Source: Alistipes sp.
Lineage (GTDB): Bacteria > Bacteroidota > Bacteroidia > Bacteroidales > Rikenellaceae
DNA: 64,000 bases
Direction of reading: 5' to 3'
Assembly (NCBI GenBank): GCA_017379015.1
Contig: JAFNXN010000017.1
Coordinates: 31,972 to 95,971 of the forward strand
The translations under genes and the position numbers were made by a program. Of the stretch, positions 51,493-60,690 are shown piece after piece (the first letter of the stretch is position 1; every line of letters begins with the position of its first letter). The notes below the pieces were generated by a model. That model was not told the origin of the DNA. It worked only from the letters and a program-made list of their open reading frames with translations, and did not search any database.

Positions 51493-53994
51493 CTACTTAG
51501 TCTTAATCACAATCTTAGCAGGTCTAAGCCCCTTCGCCTTTGCCACCAACTCTATCTCGCCAGCTTGCTCGGTGCTCTCTACAATGGCAGTCATCATACC
51601 ACTAAAGACCTTCATGCGTGGGATGTGGAAGAGCTCTAACGACACGGGATTACCATTTGCTCCCGCGCGATAATGACCCTCGCCCTTGACCGTATAGTGG
51701 ATCTCATGCTCAGCATTAGGACATAGATTTCCATCCTTATCGACAACACGCACGGTGATAAATGCGAGATCGCGACCATCAGCTGCTATCGTCTGGCGAT
51801 CGGCAACAAGTTCGATATGGTGGGGAGCACCAGCTGTAAACATACTCTTCTCAGCGACAGCCTCGCCAGCCTCATTATACGCCACAACACGCACCTCGCC
51901 AGGCTCATAGCATGTATCCATCCACATCAAGCGATAACGCCTCTGACGCTTAAAGTTTGCCTGCGACTCCTCGTCCAACGAGTTGTCGTAGACCACAGAG
52001 AGATCCTTGGTCTGGACACCCTGACTCACACCATTGATAAAGAGCTCTGCCGATGGGTAGGATGTATATACGAATATAGGGGTCTTCTCGCCCTCGCGAC
52101 CATGCCATGTCCAGTGAGGGAGGATATGTAGCGTCTGCTCCTCGGTGTTCCACCTACTGCGATAGAGGTAGTAGCGATCCTTAGGAAGTCCCGCAAGGTC
52201 AACGATTCCGAAGAGTGACGAGTGGCTAGGCCAGTTTGTATAGTATGGCGTAGGCTCACCTAGATAGTCGAAGCCAGTCCATACAAACTCACCTATCGCC
52301 CAGTCGAAGTCGTCGTGCCAGATCCAGTCATCCTCGGGGAGATTCGACCACGAGCAGTGCTCCACATCGTACGACGATGCCTGATGGTCGTCGTAGGTGG
52401 CCATGGCTCGACGCTCAACAGGGAACTTATAAACACCACGGCTACTAACAGTTGATGCGGTCTCCGAGCCTAGGATAATCTGCTGTGGCAGACGAAGATA
52501 GTCGTCGGGGTAGAGGTGTGGGCGGTAGTTAAATCCTGCCACATCCATCGTTGCAGCCATATTGTTATAGACCACATTGTGTGGCTGATCCATTCCCTGT
52601 GTCACGGGGCGCGTAGGGTCTTCGCGGTGGCAAATATCCTGAAGCATGCGCGAGAGCTTTGATGCCCAGATGACATCACCCTGATCGGGCACCTCGTTGC
52701 CTATGCACCACATCACAACACTTGGATTGTTACGATAGTGGCGTATGAGGTTTTGCAGATCGCGCTCCACCCACTCATCGAAATACTTGTGATAGCCATT
52801 CTCGACCTTTGGTGTACGCCACTCATCGAAAGACTCGAGCATGAGCATCATACCCATCTCGTCGCACGCCTCAACAAGCTCAGGTGCTGGCATATTGTGC
52901 GACGTACGTATAGCGTTACAGCCCATATCCTTGAGAATACGTATCTGGCGACGTATGGCAGCATCGTTCACAGCAGCTCCCAGAGGTCCTAGGTCGTGGT
53001 GGTTACACACGCCCTTAAACTTCGTAGGCACACCGTTGATGAACATTCCCTTATCGGGGATGATCTCGATATGTCGAATACCAAAGCGCGTGGTGTACTC
53101 ATCTTTAAGCTCGTCACCAAGATATACTTGCGACCTCGCACTATACAACAGAGGCGTATCTACCGACCACAACTCGGGATTTGCCACGTCGAAACGCTGC
53201 TCAAAGAGCTTGCTATCATAACGGCTCACGAACCCTTCGGCACTTGCCACAACCTCACCGCGAGGGTTGCTAATCTCGGTGACAATGCGCAGATCGTCAG
53301 AGGCAACACCCTCGGGATAACATATCGAGGTGCGCAACAATACCTCGGCATACTCATTGGTGATGCGAGGTGTGGTGAGCTGAGTGCCCCACATAGGGAT
53401 GTGAACATCATCCGTAACTACAATATGGACATTACGGTAGATGCCCGCACCTGGATACCAGCGCGACGACTCGTTCTCGTTCTCAAGACGCACGGCAAGC
53501 TCATTAACACCACCCTCAACAAGATAATCGGTGATATCGAAATGGAACGAGTTATAGCCGTAGGGCCAGTAGCCGACCTCCTTGCCATTAACATAGACTC
53601 GCGCCTGACTCATAGCTCCATCGAAGAGGATCTCGGCGCGACGTCCCTCGCGGAATGTGGGGACCTCAAACTTAAGACGATACCAGCCAACACCAACAAA
53701 TGGAAGGCCTCCCGTACGTCCAGCATGCTCCATAGCCTCCTTTTGTCCATCCTGACTAATTGCCACATGTTGCTTGTCGTTATGGATGCTAAATGGTCCA
53801 TATATCGCCCAATCGTGTGGCACGCGCACCACTCTCCACCTACTATCGTCAAATCCTACGCTGCTAAACACCTCGCTATCATCACGCGTGAAGCGCCAAC
53901 CCTTATCCAATAGTATCTCTTCGCGCTGCTGCGCAGAGAGCGTTGCACTAAGGCCAATAATTGCAAACAGAAGTATAAGTACTCTTCTCATCAT
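51493..53994 (-). CDS. GH2 glycoside hydrolase (beta-galactosidase-like)
   Basis: An 833-residue protein with a signal peptide (ILLFAIIGLSATLSAQ), a sugar-binding jelly roll (about 30-200), an Ig-like domain and the TIM barrel. The acid/base Glu is in MWCIGNEVPDQ near residue 425 and the nucleophile Glu in ILGSETAS near 510. DMGCNAIRTSHNMPAPEL is typical of GH2 beta-galactosidases. C-terminal Ig-like domains end the protein, with FITVRVVDKDGN characteristic of DUF4982-type galactosidases. It probably removes beta-linked galactose from glycans in the periplasm. It is monocistronic, with its own promoter at 54013-54043. Confidence 0.93.
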   Translation of the reverse strand: MMRRVLILLFAIIGLSATLSAQQREEILLDKGWRFTRDDSEVFSSVGFDDSRWRVVRVPHDWAIYGPFSIHNDKQHVAISQDGQKEAMEHAGRTGGLPFVGVGWYRLKFEVPTFREGRRAEILFDGAMSQARVYVNGKEVGYWPYGYNSFHFDITDYLVEGGVNELAVRLENENESSRWYPGAGIYRNVHIVVTDDVHIPMWGTQLTTPRITNEYAEVLLRTSICYPEGVASDDLRIVTEISNPRGEVVASAEGFVSRYDSKLFEQRFDVANPELWSVDTPLLYSARSQVYLGDELKDEYTTRFGIRHIEIIPDKGMFINGVPTKFKGVCNHHDLGPLGAAVNDAAIRRQIRILKDMGCNAIRTSHNMPAPELVEACDEMGMMLMLESFDEWRTPKVENGYHKYFDEWVERDLQNLIRHYRNNPSVVMWCIGNEVPDQGDVIWASKLSRMLQDICHREDPTRPVTQGMDQPHNVVYNNMAATMDVAGFNYRPHLYPDDYLRLPQQIILGSETASTVSSRGVYKFPVERRAMATYDDHQASSYDVEHCSWSNLPEDDWIWHDDFDWAIGEFVWTGFDYLGEPTPYYTNWPSHSSLFGIVDLAGLPKDRYYLYRSRWNTEEQTLHILPHWTWHGREGEKTPIFVYTSYPSAELFINGVSQGVQTKDLSVVYDNSLDEESQANFKRQRRYRLMWMDTCYEPGEVRVVAYNEAGEAVAEKSMFTAGAPHHIELVADRQTIAADGRDLAFITVRVVDKDGNLCPNAEHEIHYTVKGEGHYRAGANGNPVSLELFHIPRMKVFSGMMTAIVESTEQAGEIELVAKAKGLRPAKIVIKTK

Positions 53995-54012
53995 CTTTAG
54001 ATTTAATTAAGG

Positions 54013-54043
54013 CAAAGCTACAAAAATAATTTCAAACCACAAA
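54013..54043 (-). promoter_or_regulatory. Promoter of the GH2 gene
   Basis: On the minus strand TTTG (54040-54043), a 19-bp spacer and TAGCTTTG (54013-54020), 18 bp before the start codon. Confidence 0.75.
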
Positions 54044-54070
54044 AAAGCATTCGGTATTAATAGTTTTTGC

Positions 54071-54078
54071 TAACTTTG
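54071..54078 (+). promoter_or_regulatory. -7 box of proC
   Basis: TAACTTTG 34 bp before the proC start, divergent from the GH2 promoter. Confidence 0.6.
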
Positions 54079-54112
54079 CAACTAGAGGATAAATGATATT
54101 AACAAACGAACT

Positions 54113-54910
54113 ATGAAGATAGCGATAATCGGAGCAGGCAACATGGGTGGCGCACTGGCTCGTGGACTAGCACAAGGCAGCATAATAGCCACATCAGATA
54201 TATATGTGTCGAATCCCTCCACGGCAAAGCTCGACGCACTCAAAAACGAGTACCCCGAGATAAACGTCACTAGGGATAATCGCGTAGCGACAGCGGAGGC
54301 AGATATGGTGGTTATCGCCGTGAAGCCATGGAAGGTTGTGGAGGTTCTCGAAGAGATAAAGCCCTACATAGACTACACACGTCAGAGTGTGGCATCAATG
54401 GTAGGAGGTCTTGGCCTAGAGCAGCTTGGCAAATGGCTCGATAAGGGCGACGGGGTGCTACCTGCAACATATCTCATAATTCCCAACACCGCCATAGCTA
54501 CAATGTCGAGCATGACATTTATCACCTCGGCACGCTCGACAGAGGCTCAGGATAGACTCCTTGTCGACATATTCAACGAGCTAGGCGAGGCAATGCTTGT
54601 AGACGAGGGGCTTATTGCTGCGGGCACATCACTTGCATCGTGCGGCATAGCATACGCACTGCGCTACATACGTGCCGCTATGGAGGGCGGCGTGGAGCTT
54701 GGCTTTAGGGCCGACGATGCTAAGCGTATAGTGATGCAAACACTACGAGGTGCAGCAGACATCCTCGCAACAAACAATAGCCATCCCGAGGCCGAGATTG
54801 ACCGTGTGACAACACCCGGAGGGCTTACCATCAAGGGTCTCAACGCCATGGAGGCAGCAGGCTTTACAAATAGTGTGATCGAGGGACTAAGAGCTTCGAC
54901 AAAGAGGTAA
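54113..54910 (+). CDS. proC: Pyrroline-5-carboxylate reductase
   Basis: A 265-residue protein with the N-terminal NADP-binding motif IIGAGNMGGALARGL, VIAVKPWKV near residue 68, and the C-terminal signature (TTPGGLTIKGLNAMEAAGF). It reduces pyrroline-5-carboxylate to proline, the last step of proline synthesis. It is a lone housekeeping gene placed between glycosidase genes and convergent with GH29. proA and proB are not in the window. Confidence 0.96.
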   Translation: MKIAIIGAGNMGGALARGLAQGSIIATSDIYVSNPSTAKLDALKNEYPEINVTRDNRVATAEADMVVIAVKPWKVVEVLEEIKPYIDYTRQSVASMVGGLGLEQLGKWLDKGDGVLPATYLIIPNTAIATMSSMTFITSARSTEAQDRLLVDIFNELGEAMLVDEGLIAAGTSLASCGIAYALRYIRAAMEGGVELGFRADDAKRIVMQTLRGAADILATNNSHPEAEIDRVTTPGGLTIKGLNAMEAAGFTNSVIEGLRASTKR

Positions 54911-54949
54911 TATAAGGGTTAATAGCTAGTTAGTGTCGTATGACAGCCC

Positions 54950-56383
54950 CTAATAGACGGCAATGCGGTCGATCGTTAGAGGACCGCGCGAGTCAAGAAA
55001 ACGCACGCGCAACTCATCGAACGTAACCGTATCGCCGAGAGGGATAATGCGCTTGTAGCCTACGGTAGTGCCATCGGCAACGCGCCTCCATTGACCATCG
55101 GCATAGACCTCGACAGCAAACTCCCTAACACGCTGACCAAGAGCTATATGCTCCTCGATAACAACATATTTAGCAGTGACTATCGATTGCCACTTTAGGC
55201 ATACGTCAGCCGACACGACACCATCCTCAGTAGCCCAATAGGCATCGTCGTCACCCTGCATGTTTCTCGCCTCAAAGCCCTCAGCACGCGATGATGTTGC
55301 ACTAAACTCCGCTGAAGAGCTTAGGTCATTAGAGAAGGCTGCATCCACCATATTGCGCCATGCCATGAGCACCTCAACATCTTGCTCGGGTATACGTCCA
55401 CGACGGTCAGGGGCGAGGTTCAGAAGGAGTGTGCCACCACGACCTACTGAGGTGAGATATATGGCAAATAGCTCCTCAGGGCTCTTAGGCTGCTCCGCGT
55501 CGTGGTAGAACCACCCTGGGCGAATCGAGACATCTGCCTCGGCAGGTGCCCAGCGCGAGCCATCCTCATCTCCATGACGCAATGCCTCAATGTTGTCGAC
55601 ACCATTAGGATACAACACCTCAGGCGATGCCATAGCCCAGCAGTGTTCATCTATGATGCCTCGCTCGTTGCTGCACCAGCGCGCATCGGGGAGCGATGAG
55701 CTCCACACCACAGTTTCGGGCGATAGCTCGCGGATGATGCTTACCACCTTAGACCAGTCGTAGTAGAGGTAGCCCGACTCCACCCAGCGTGTCTCCTTAG
55801 CACCCCCATAGTAGCCATCACCACCATTTGCACCATCAAACCACATCTCGAAGAGTGGTCCATAGCTTGTAAGCAGCTCGCGCACCTGATTGCGGTAGTA
55901 CTCCAGATAGTTATCGGTGCCATAGTCGGGGTGGTTTCGATCCCAGGGCGAGAGATATAGACCAAACTTAATGCCGTGGCGACGACACGCCTCGCAAACC
56001 TCACCAACAATATCTCCTCGACCCTGCTTATAGGGGGAGTTCTTCACCGAATGTTCGGTATATCGGCTTGGCCACAGGCAGAAGCCGTCATGATGCTTAG
56101 CCGTGAGGATCAACCCCTTAAGCCCAGCATCCTTAACAACTCGCACCAGCTCATCGGCATCGAAATCGGTTGGGTTAAACAGCTCGGGCGACTCATCTCC
56201 GTAGCCCCACTCCTTATCCGTAAAGGTGTTTATGGTAAAGTGTACGAAGGCATATTGCTCCATCTTGTGCCACTGCAACTGATACTCCGTGGGCACAACG
56301 CTCATGGGCTCAGGTGCACTGCCTTGCCCAAAGGCAGAGGTCAAACACATTAGTGTTAATAGGAGGCCTATTATGTATCTCAT
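54950..56383 (-). CDS. GH29 alpha-L-fucosidase
   Basis: A 477-residue protein with a signal peptide (LLLTLMCLTSAFGQ). The catalytic domain has HFTINTFTDKEWGYGDE, AKHHDGFCLWPSRYTEHSVKNSPYK, and the nucleophile Asp183 in LFEMWFDGANG. The region after about residue 350 is a C-terminal domain with a galactose-binding-like look (WQSIVTAKYVVIEEHIALGQRVREF). The motifs resemble the alpha-1,3/1,4-fucosidase subgroup (GH29-B), which would suit Lewis-type host glycans; that subgroup call is inference. It is the last gene of the GH3-nuclease-SDR-GH29 operon, 11 bp after the SDR gene. Confidence 0.93.
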   Translation of the reverse strand: MRYIIGLLLTLMCLTSAFGQGSAPEPMSVVPTEYQLQWHKMEQYAFVHFTINTFTDKEWGYGDESPELFNPTDFDADELVRVVKDAGLKGLILTAKHHDGFCLWPSRYTEHSVKNSPYKQGRGDIVGEVCEACRRHGIKFGLYLSPWDRNHPDYGTDNYLEYYRNQVRELLTSYGPLFEMWFDGANGGDGYYGGAKETRWVESGYLYYDWSKVVSIIRELSPETVVWSSSLPDARWCSNERGIIDEHCWAMASPEVLYPNGVDNIEALRHGDEDGSRWAPAEADVSIRPGWFYHDAEQPKSPEELFAIYLTSVGRGGTLLLNLAPDRRGRIPEQDVEVLMAWRNMVDAAFSNDLSSSAEFSATSSRAEGFEARNMQGDDDAYWATEDGVVSADVCLKWQSIVTAKYVVIEEHIALGQRVREFAVEVYADGQWRRVADGTTVGYKRIIPLGDTVTFDELRVRFLDSRGPLTIDRIAVY

Positions 56384-56394
56384 AGCTTGCTTGA

Positions 56395-57150
56395 TTACTC
56401 CTCAGGATAGATCATCTTCTTTGTCACGCCACCATCAACCGTGAGGCACTGACCATTTATAAAGTCGCTCTTAGCGTCGCACAAAAAGAGGCACGTGTGG
56501 GCAATATCCTCCGCACGACCAACTCTGCCCGAGAGGTGAAAGGCGTGGTCCTCTGATCGCAGAACCTCCCCCTCGCTGACACTTATCCAGCCTGGGGCAA
56601 TGCAGTTTACGGTGATGTGATATGGCGCAAGCGACACCGCCAAGGCGTGCGTAAGCGACCATACGCCACCCTTCGATGTAGCATAGGCCTCCGTGCCCGC
56701 CTCGCTCTGCAAGTAGCGCGTCGAGCAGAGGTTTACGATACGACCATAGGGGTTGGTTGCGCCCATCTGCGCACGATGCATAGCCAGCAGTCGCGAGGTG
56801 ATAAATGCTGAGCGCAGGTTGGTGTTAAGAACCATCTCGAAGTGCTCGACCGATGTTGCCGTAATAGGCTCGAAGCCACCAATGCCAACATTGTTGACGA
56901 TAATATCGAGGTCGCCCCACTCATCGAGTAGAGTGCGCACAGCACTCTCCAATGCCGATTTATCACAAACATCAAGCTCAAAAAAACGAGCCCCTGTTGC
57001 TGCTGCCACCTCCTCGCCACGCTTAGCGTCAATATCGCAAAATGCCACTCGATCGCCCATTTCGGTAAAAGCCTCGACTATGGCACGACCAATACCGTGT
57101 CCCGCACCCGTAACAAAGACTCGTCGTGCGATAACCTCTCTCTTAATCAT
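56395..57150 (-). CDS. Short-chain dehydrogenase/reductase
   Basis: A 251-residue SDR with the cofactor motif TGAGHGIGRAI (14-24), NNVG at 86-89, and the catalytic Ser143, Tyr156 and Lys160 (YATSK). A C-terminal FINGQCLTVDGG is typical of classical SDRs. Asp at the end of the second strand (FCDIDAKRG) suggests NAD as cofactor. Being placed between a fucosidase and a beta-glucosidase-like gene, it may oxidise a released sugar or its lactone, but the substrate is not shown by sequence. Confidence 0.9.
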   Translation of the reverse strand: MIKREVIARRVFVTGAGHGIGRAIVEAFTEMGDRVAFCDIDAKRGEEVAAATGARFFELDVCDKSALESAVRTLLDEWGDLDIIVNNVGIGGFEPITATSVEHFEMVLNTNLRSAFITSRLLAMHRAQMGATNPYGRIVNLCSTRYLQSEAGTEAYATSKGGVWSLTHALAVSLAPYHITVNCIAPGWISVSEGEVLRSEDHAFHLSGRVGRAEDIAHTCLFLCDAKSDFINGQCLTVDGGVTKKMIYPEE

Positions 57151-57168
57151 AGTGATAATTTAGTGTTG

Positions 57169-58107
57169 CTAGAGCTTTTCGTTGGTAAGTAGTCGTAAGT
57201 AGCGATCATAGAATTTCACGAACACGCCCTTATACTCAGTTGGGCTACAACTAATTAGCCTTTTAACAAACTTCTCCAACGTTATTATTTGAAGCTTATG
57301 TCTTTGCTCTGGGGCTAGCTCATCAACCACCGACCTCCACTCACGCTTCGTCGAGGGGTGATTCTCGGGCGACATGATCACCGAATAGGACTCTGCCCCG
57401 ACACTTCTGCCATAGGACTCACTAAGTAGGAAGTTACGATAGATCTGCGTAAGCTTAATCTGCGATGCCTCAATCTTTGCCTCCGCCTCGGGGCTAAAAC
57501 AACTCAACTCCTTGATAAGCCTCATCGATGTATCTCTACTTGCTGCCTCGTTCGACCCAAGATTTTCGGAGTATTTTGTCTCGATGGCAATAAAACTATT
57601 TCGACCATTGCTATCGACAAAGCGTATGATGGCATCCATAGCAGTCCTATCGCCCGTAAGCTCTAGATAGTTATCCGGTATAAACTCCAGATCTACATCC
57701 GTAACACGCTCTATATCAAATCCTGGAAGGGCACTTTGTATCACTCTGGTAGCCACATCCACCGACTCGCAAAGCATCTTACGCAATGGGCAAAAGAGGT
57801 TGAATGCCATTGGCTGGCTCGACAGAAGATTGTTGAACAGACGATCGGAATTTATCGTCTCGAAGGGCTTTTTATACGCCACACGATAGCGAGCATAGAG
57901 GTAGATGTAATCCTCCAAGAAGTTTACACCACTCTCTTCGCCTCGTGCTATGTAGTTGCCAAAATAGTAGCTCTTCTCTCCAACCACATAGGGGTGTATT
58001 GGCTCGCCTCGCTCGACCCTATATGCCGATTGCAAGGCCCTACACTTCGCCACAAACTTGGTATCTCCCAAGTGCGGCTCGCCATAAATGTGCTTTTCGT
58101 CCATCAT
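57169..58107 (-). CDS. PD-(D/E)XK nuclease-like protein (PGN_0703 type)
   Basis: A 312-residue protein without signal peptide. A PD-(D/E)XK-like core is visible: Asp158 in AMDAIIRFVD, then a beta strand with Glu176-x-Lys178 in FIAIETKYSE. Upstream SSQPMAFNLFCPLRK (about 96-110) resembles the PGN_0703 family of putative restriction endonucleases. No methyltransferase or helicase lies nearby. It is embedded between GH3 (20-bp gap) and the SDR gene (18-bp gap) on the same strand, so it seems co-transcribed with glycosidases, an unusual place for a nuclease. Activity and target are unknown. Confidence 0.72.
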   Translation of the reverse strand: MMDEKHIYGEPHLGDTKFVAKCRALQSAYRVERGEPIHPYVVGEKSYYFGNYIARGEESGVNFLEDYIYLYARYRVAYKKPFETINSDRLFNNLLSSQPMAFNLFCPLRKMLCESVDVATRVIQSALPGFDIERVTDVDLEFIPDNYLELTGDRTAMDAIIRFVDSNGRNSFIAIETKYSENLGSNEAASRDTSMRLIKELSCFSPEAEAKIEASQIKLTQIYRNFLLSESYGRSVGAESYSVIMSPENHPSTKREWRSVVDELAPEQRHKLQIITLEKFVKRLISCSPTEYKGVFVKFYDRYLRLLTNEKL

Positions 58108-58127
58108 CTATACTACCCTATTATATG

Positions 58128-60485
58128 CTATTTATCGTAGCGAATGTTATAGCCCAGCTGAGCAGTCTCGACACAAGCAATGCGCTCGGTGAGGTTGCCA
58201 CACTGAATGGTAAACGTACCCTCCTCCAAGTACCACTTACCATCGTTTGCTGCCATGGCAAGCTCCTCGGCACGAACCTCAAACTCTAGAGTAAGGCTCT
58301 CGCCAGCGGCGATGCTCACCTTCTCAAAGTCACGCAAACGACGTGCATCGGGGACTACCGAGGCAACATCATCGTTGATAAAGAGCAACACGCTCTCCTT
58401 GCCATCGCGCTGGCCAACATTCTTAACATCAACGGCAATACGGATGGTATCGCCAGCCTTGAACTCCTTGCCGTCAAGCACACGTAGATTGCTATACTCA
58501 AACTCGGTATAAGAGAGGCCATAGCCAAATGCCCACTGCACAGATACCACGGCATTGTAGTCGTAAGCACCCTCCATAGTACCAACGCTCTCCGAGACCT
58601 TATGGTCGTAGGTGGTCATAGCATTAGAGTACTTCTGATAGGTGTATGGGAGCTTACCCGAAGGGTTAACATTGCCATAGAGGACATCTGCCAAGGCACG
58701 AGCACCCTCAGTACCAGGAAGATAGGTGTGAACAACAGCTTTTGTGTCGTCAACAAACGACGATATGATACGGCCACGACCCTCGTTGAGCACAACAACC
58801 ACAGGCTTGCCCGTAGCGATAAGTGCATTGGCGAGCTTCTGCTGGTTCTCCGAGAGTGCCATCTCAGTGATGTTACCAGGTGTCTCGCAGTAAGAGTTCT
58901 CACCAATGCAGAGAACAACCACATCCACATCCTTGGCAGCCGCCTGAGCCGCCTCGATGTCGATGTTACACTCTGCTGCAAAGTGTCCCTGAGAGGCATA
59001 CTCAACACCCGCAACATAGGTTACATTATCTCCACCAATGGCACGTATAGCATCTACGAAGGTCACACCATTGGGAAGCACCTTATCAACCACATCACCC
59101 TGCCAAGAGTAGCTCCAACCGCCACACAAGGGGCGCATACGGTCGGCATTAGGACCTGCAACGAGAATGCGTGTATCGGTGCTTAGTGGCAGGATATTAT
59201 CAACGTTCTTAAGCAGCGTGATCGACTCAGCAGCTGCCTCGTAGCAGGCCTGACGAATCTCCTCGCCCTGGAACTTAGGATAGTCCTCAAGATAGGTGTT
59301 AGGCGTATCGAGCAGACCTAGACGGATCTTCATACGTATGATGCGGCGTGCAGCATCGTCGATACGCTCCATCGACACCTTACCCTCGTTTACTAGCTCG
59401 ATGAGTAGCGGACAGAAATTGATGTCGTAAGGGATCATCGACATATCGACACCAGCGTTGATCGCTAGACGTATAGCATCTTTATAGTCAACGGCAATCT
59501 TCTCACGAGTATAGAGGTTGGCAATGTCTGCCCAGTCGGTGACAACCATACCATCCCAGTTAAGACCCTCCTTAAGCCACACGGTAAGTAGCTCATAATC
59601 AGCGTGTGTAGGGATGCCATTCACCGATGCCGAGTTAACCATGATAGACAATGCTCCAGCCTCAACAGCCGCCTTGAATGGAGCAAAGTGCTTCTCGCGA
59701 AGCTCGGCAATAGATACGTATGCTGGAGTACGATCCTGACCCGAGTTGGTCATGCCATAGGCCATATAGTGCTTGGGGCACGATGCAATGTGGTACTGAT
59801 CAATGTGATTGGGATCCTCACCCTGATAGCCAAGCACCATCTCGCGAGCTAGCTCCGCAGTGAGGTAGGCATCCTCCGAGAAGCTCTCCCACTGACGAGG
59901 CCACGACGCTTTACGACCAAGGTCGAGCGTTGGCGAGTAGGTCCAAGGGATATTGCTGGCACGCACCTCGTAGGCAGTCATCTCAGCCATCTGGCGCACC
60001 ATGGCACGGTTAAACGACGCTGCGGCATTCACCTCCTGAGGGAAGAGTGGCGATGCCCAGGTGTAGGTAGCACCATGAATGGCATCAATACCGTAGAGTG
60101 TGGGTAGACCAGTGTACTTGAGCGACACCTCGTTGATCTTGGTGATGATCCTGTTCCACTCCTCGGCAGTCTGCGCCTTGCCAGGGGCATTAAGCACCGA
60201 GCCAAACATATATCTCTCGGCAACAGCCTCGAGCACATCCTCCTTAAGTATGAACTGACTATCGTCGGCAACGCCTGTCACGCTGTTACCAAACATGTCG
60301 ATGCCCAACTCAGCCATCTGTCCCACCTTCTGCTCGAGGGTCATGCCCTTGAGAATCTTCTCAACCCTACGCTCAATCTTTTTGTCTTGAGGGATTGCTG
60401 GCGCAACCTCCTGAGCCACTACAGATAGTGTCGATGCGACCAACGCAAAGGCGCATAGAAACAATTTCACGGTCTTCATATCCAA
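58128..60485 (-). CDS. GH3 glycoside hydrolase (BglX-like beta-glucosidase)
   Basis: A 785-residue protein with a signal peptide (LCAFALVASTLSVVAQ), the GH3 N-terminal barrel (GIDAIHGATYTWASPLFPQ, a KHYMAYG Lys-His pair and the nucleophile Asp in GMVVTDWADI near residue 310), the alpha/beta sandwich domain (ILVAGPNADRMRPLCGGWSYSWQG) and a C-terminal fibronectin-III-like domain (FGYGLSYTEFEYSNLRV). The layout is that of periplasmic BglX enzymes, which remove terminal beta-linked glucose or related sugars. It is the first gene of a four-gene operon. Confidence 0.95.
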   Translation of the reverse strand: MDMKTVKLFLCAFALVASTLSVVAQEVAPAIPQDKKIERRVEKILKGMTLEQKVGQMAELGIDMFGNSVTGVADDSQFILKEDVLEAVAERYMFGSVLNAPGKAQTAEEWNRIITKINEVSLKYTGLPTLYGIDAIHGATYTWASPLFPQEVNAAASFNRAMVRQMAEMTAYEVRASNIPWTYSPTLDLGRKASWPRQWESFSEDAYLTAELAREMVLGYQGEDPNHIDQYHIASCPKHYMAYGMTNSGQDRTPAYVSIAELREKHFAPFKAAVEAGALSIMVNSASVNGIPTHADYELLTVWLKEGLNWDGMVVTDWADIANLYTREKIAVDYKDAIRLAINAGVDMSMIPYDINFCPLLIELVNEGKVSMERIDDAARRIIRMKIRLGLLDTPNTYLEDYPKFQGEEIRQACYEAAAESITLLKNVDNILPLSTDTRILVAGPNADRMRPLCGGWSYSWQGDVVDKVLPNGVTFVDAIRAIGGDNVTYVAGVEYASQGHFAAECNIDIEAAQAAAKDVDVVVLCIGENSYCETPGNITEMALSENQQKLANALIATGKPVVVVLNEGRGRIISSFVDDTKAVVHTYLPGTEGARALADVLYGNVNPSGKLPYTYQKYSNAMTTYDHKVSESVGTMEGAYDYNAVVSVQWAFGYGLSYTEFEYSNLRVLDGKEFKAGDTIRIAVDVKNVGQRDGKESVLLFINDDVASVVPDARRLRDFEKVSIAAGESLTLEFEVRAEELAMAANDGKWYLEEGTFTIQCGNLTERIACVETAQLGYNIRYDK

Positions 60486-60521
60486 TTATGTTAAAGTGTT
60501 AGTATTCGTTTTCGATATTTA

Positions 60522-60552
60522 CAAAGATACGAAATATCCTCAACACAGCAAA
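60522..60552 (-). promoter_or_regulatory. Promoter of the GH3-nuclease-SDR-GH29 operon
   Basis: On the minus strand TTTG (60549-60552), a 19-bp spacer and TATCTTTG (60522-60529), 37 bp before the GH3 start. No other promoter box of this quality is seen before the next three genes, supporting one transcript. Confidence 0.78.
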
Positions 60553-60654
60553 GAGAAATGGAGCAAAAAGAGAGCTGTCGCACGCCATTTAGTGCAAAAC
60601 ATTGGAAATAGCCTCAAAATACTCTCCACATACGAACATATAAAAAGCTTTTCA

Positions 60655-60662
60655 TATATTTG
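60655..60662 (+). promoter_or_regulatory. -7 box of the DMT transporter gene
   Basis: TATATTTG 29 bp before the start codon. Confidence 0.6.
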
Positions 60663-60690
60663 CACAGATAAATAGCAAATACATAGCCCC

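Noticed and set aside
52996-53913. 305-codon plus-strand ORF inside the GH2 gene
   Set aside because: It is exactly antisense to an intact, recognisable glycosidase, has no promoter and looks like a reflection of codon bias.
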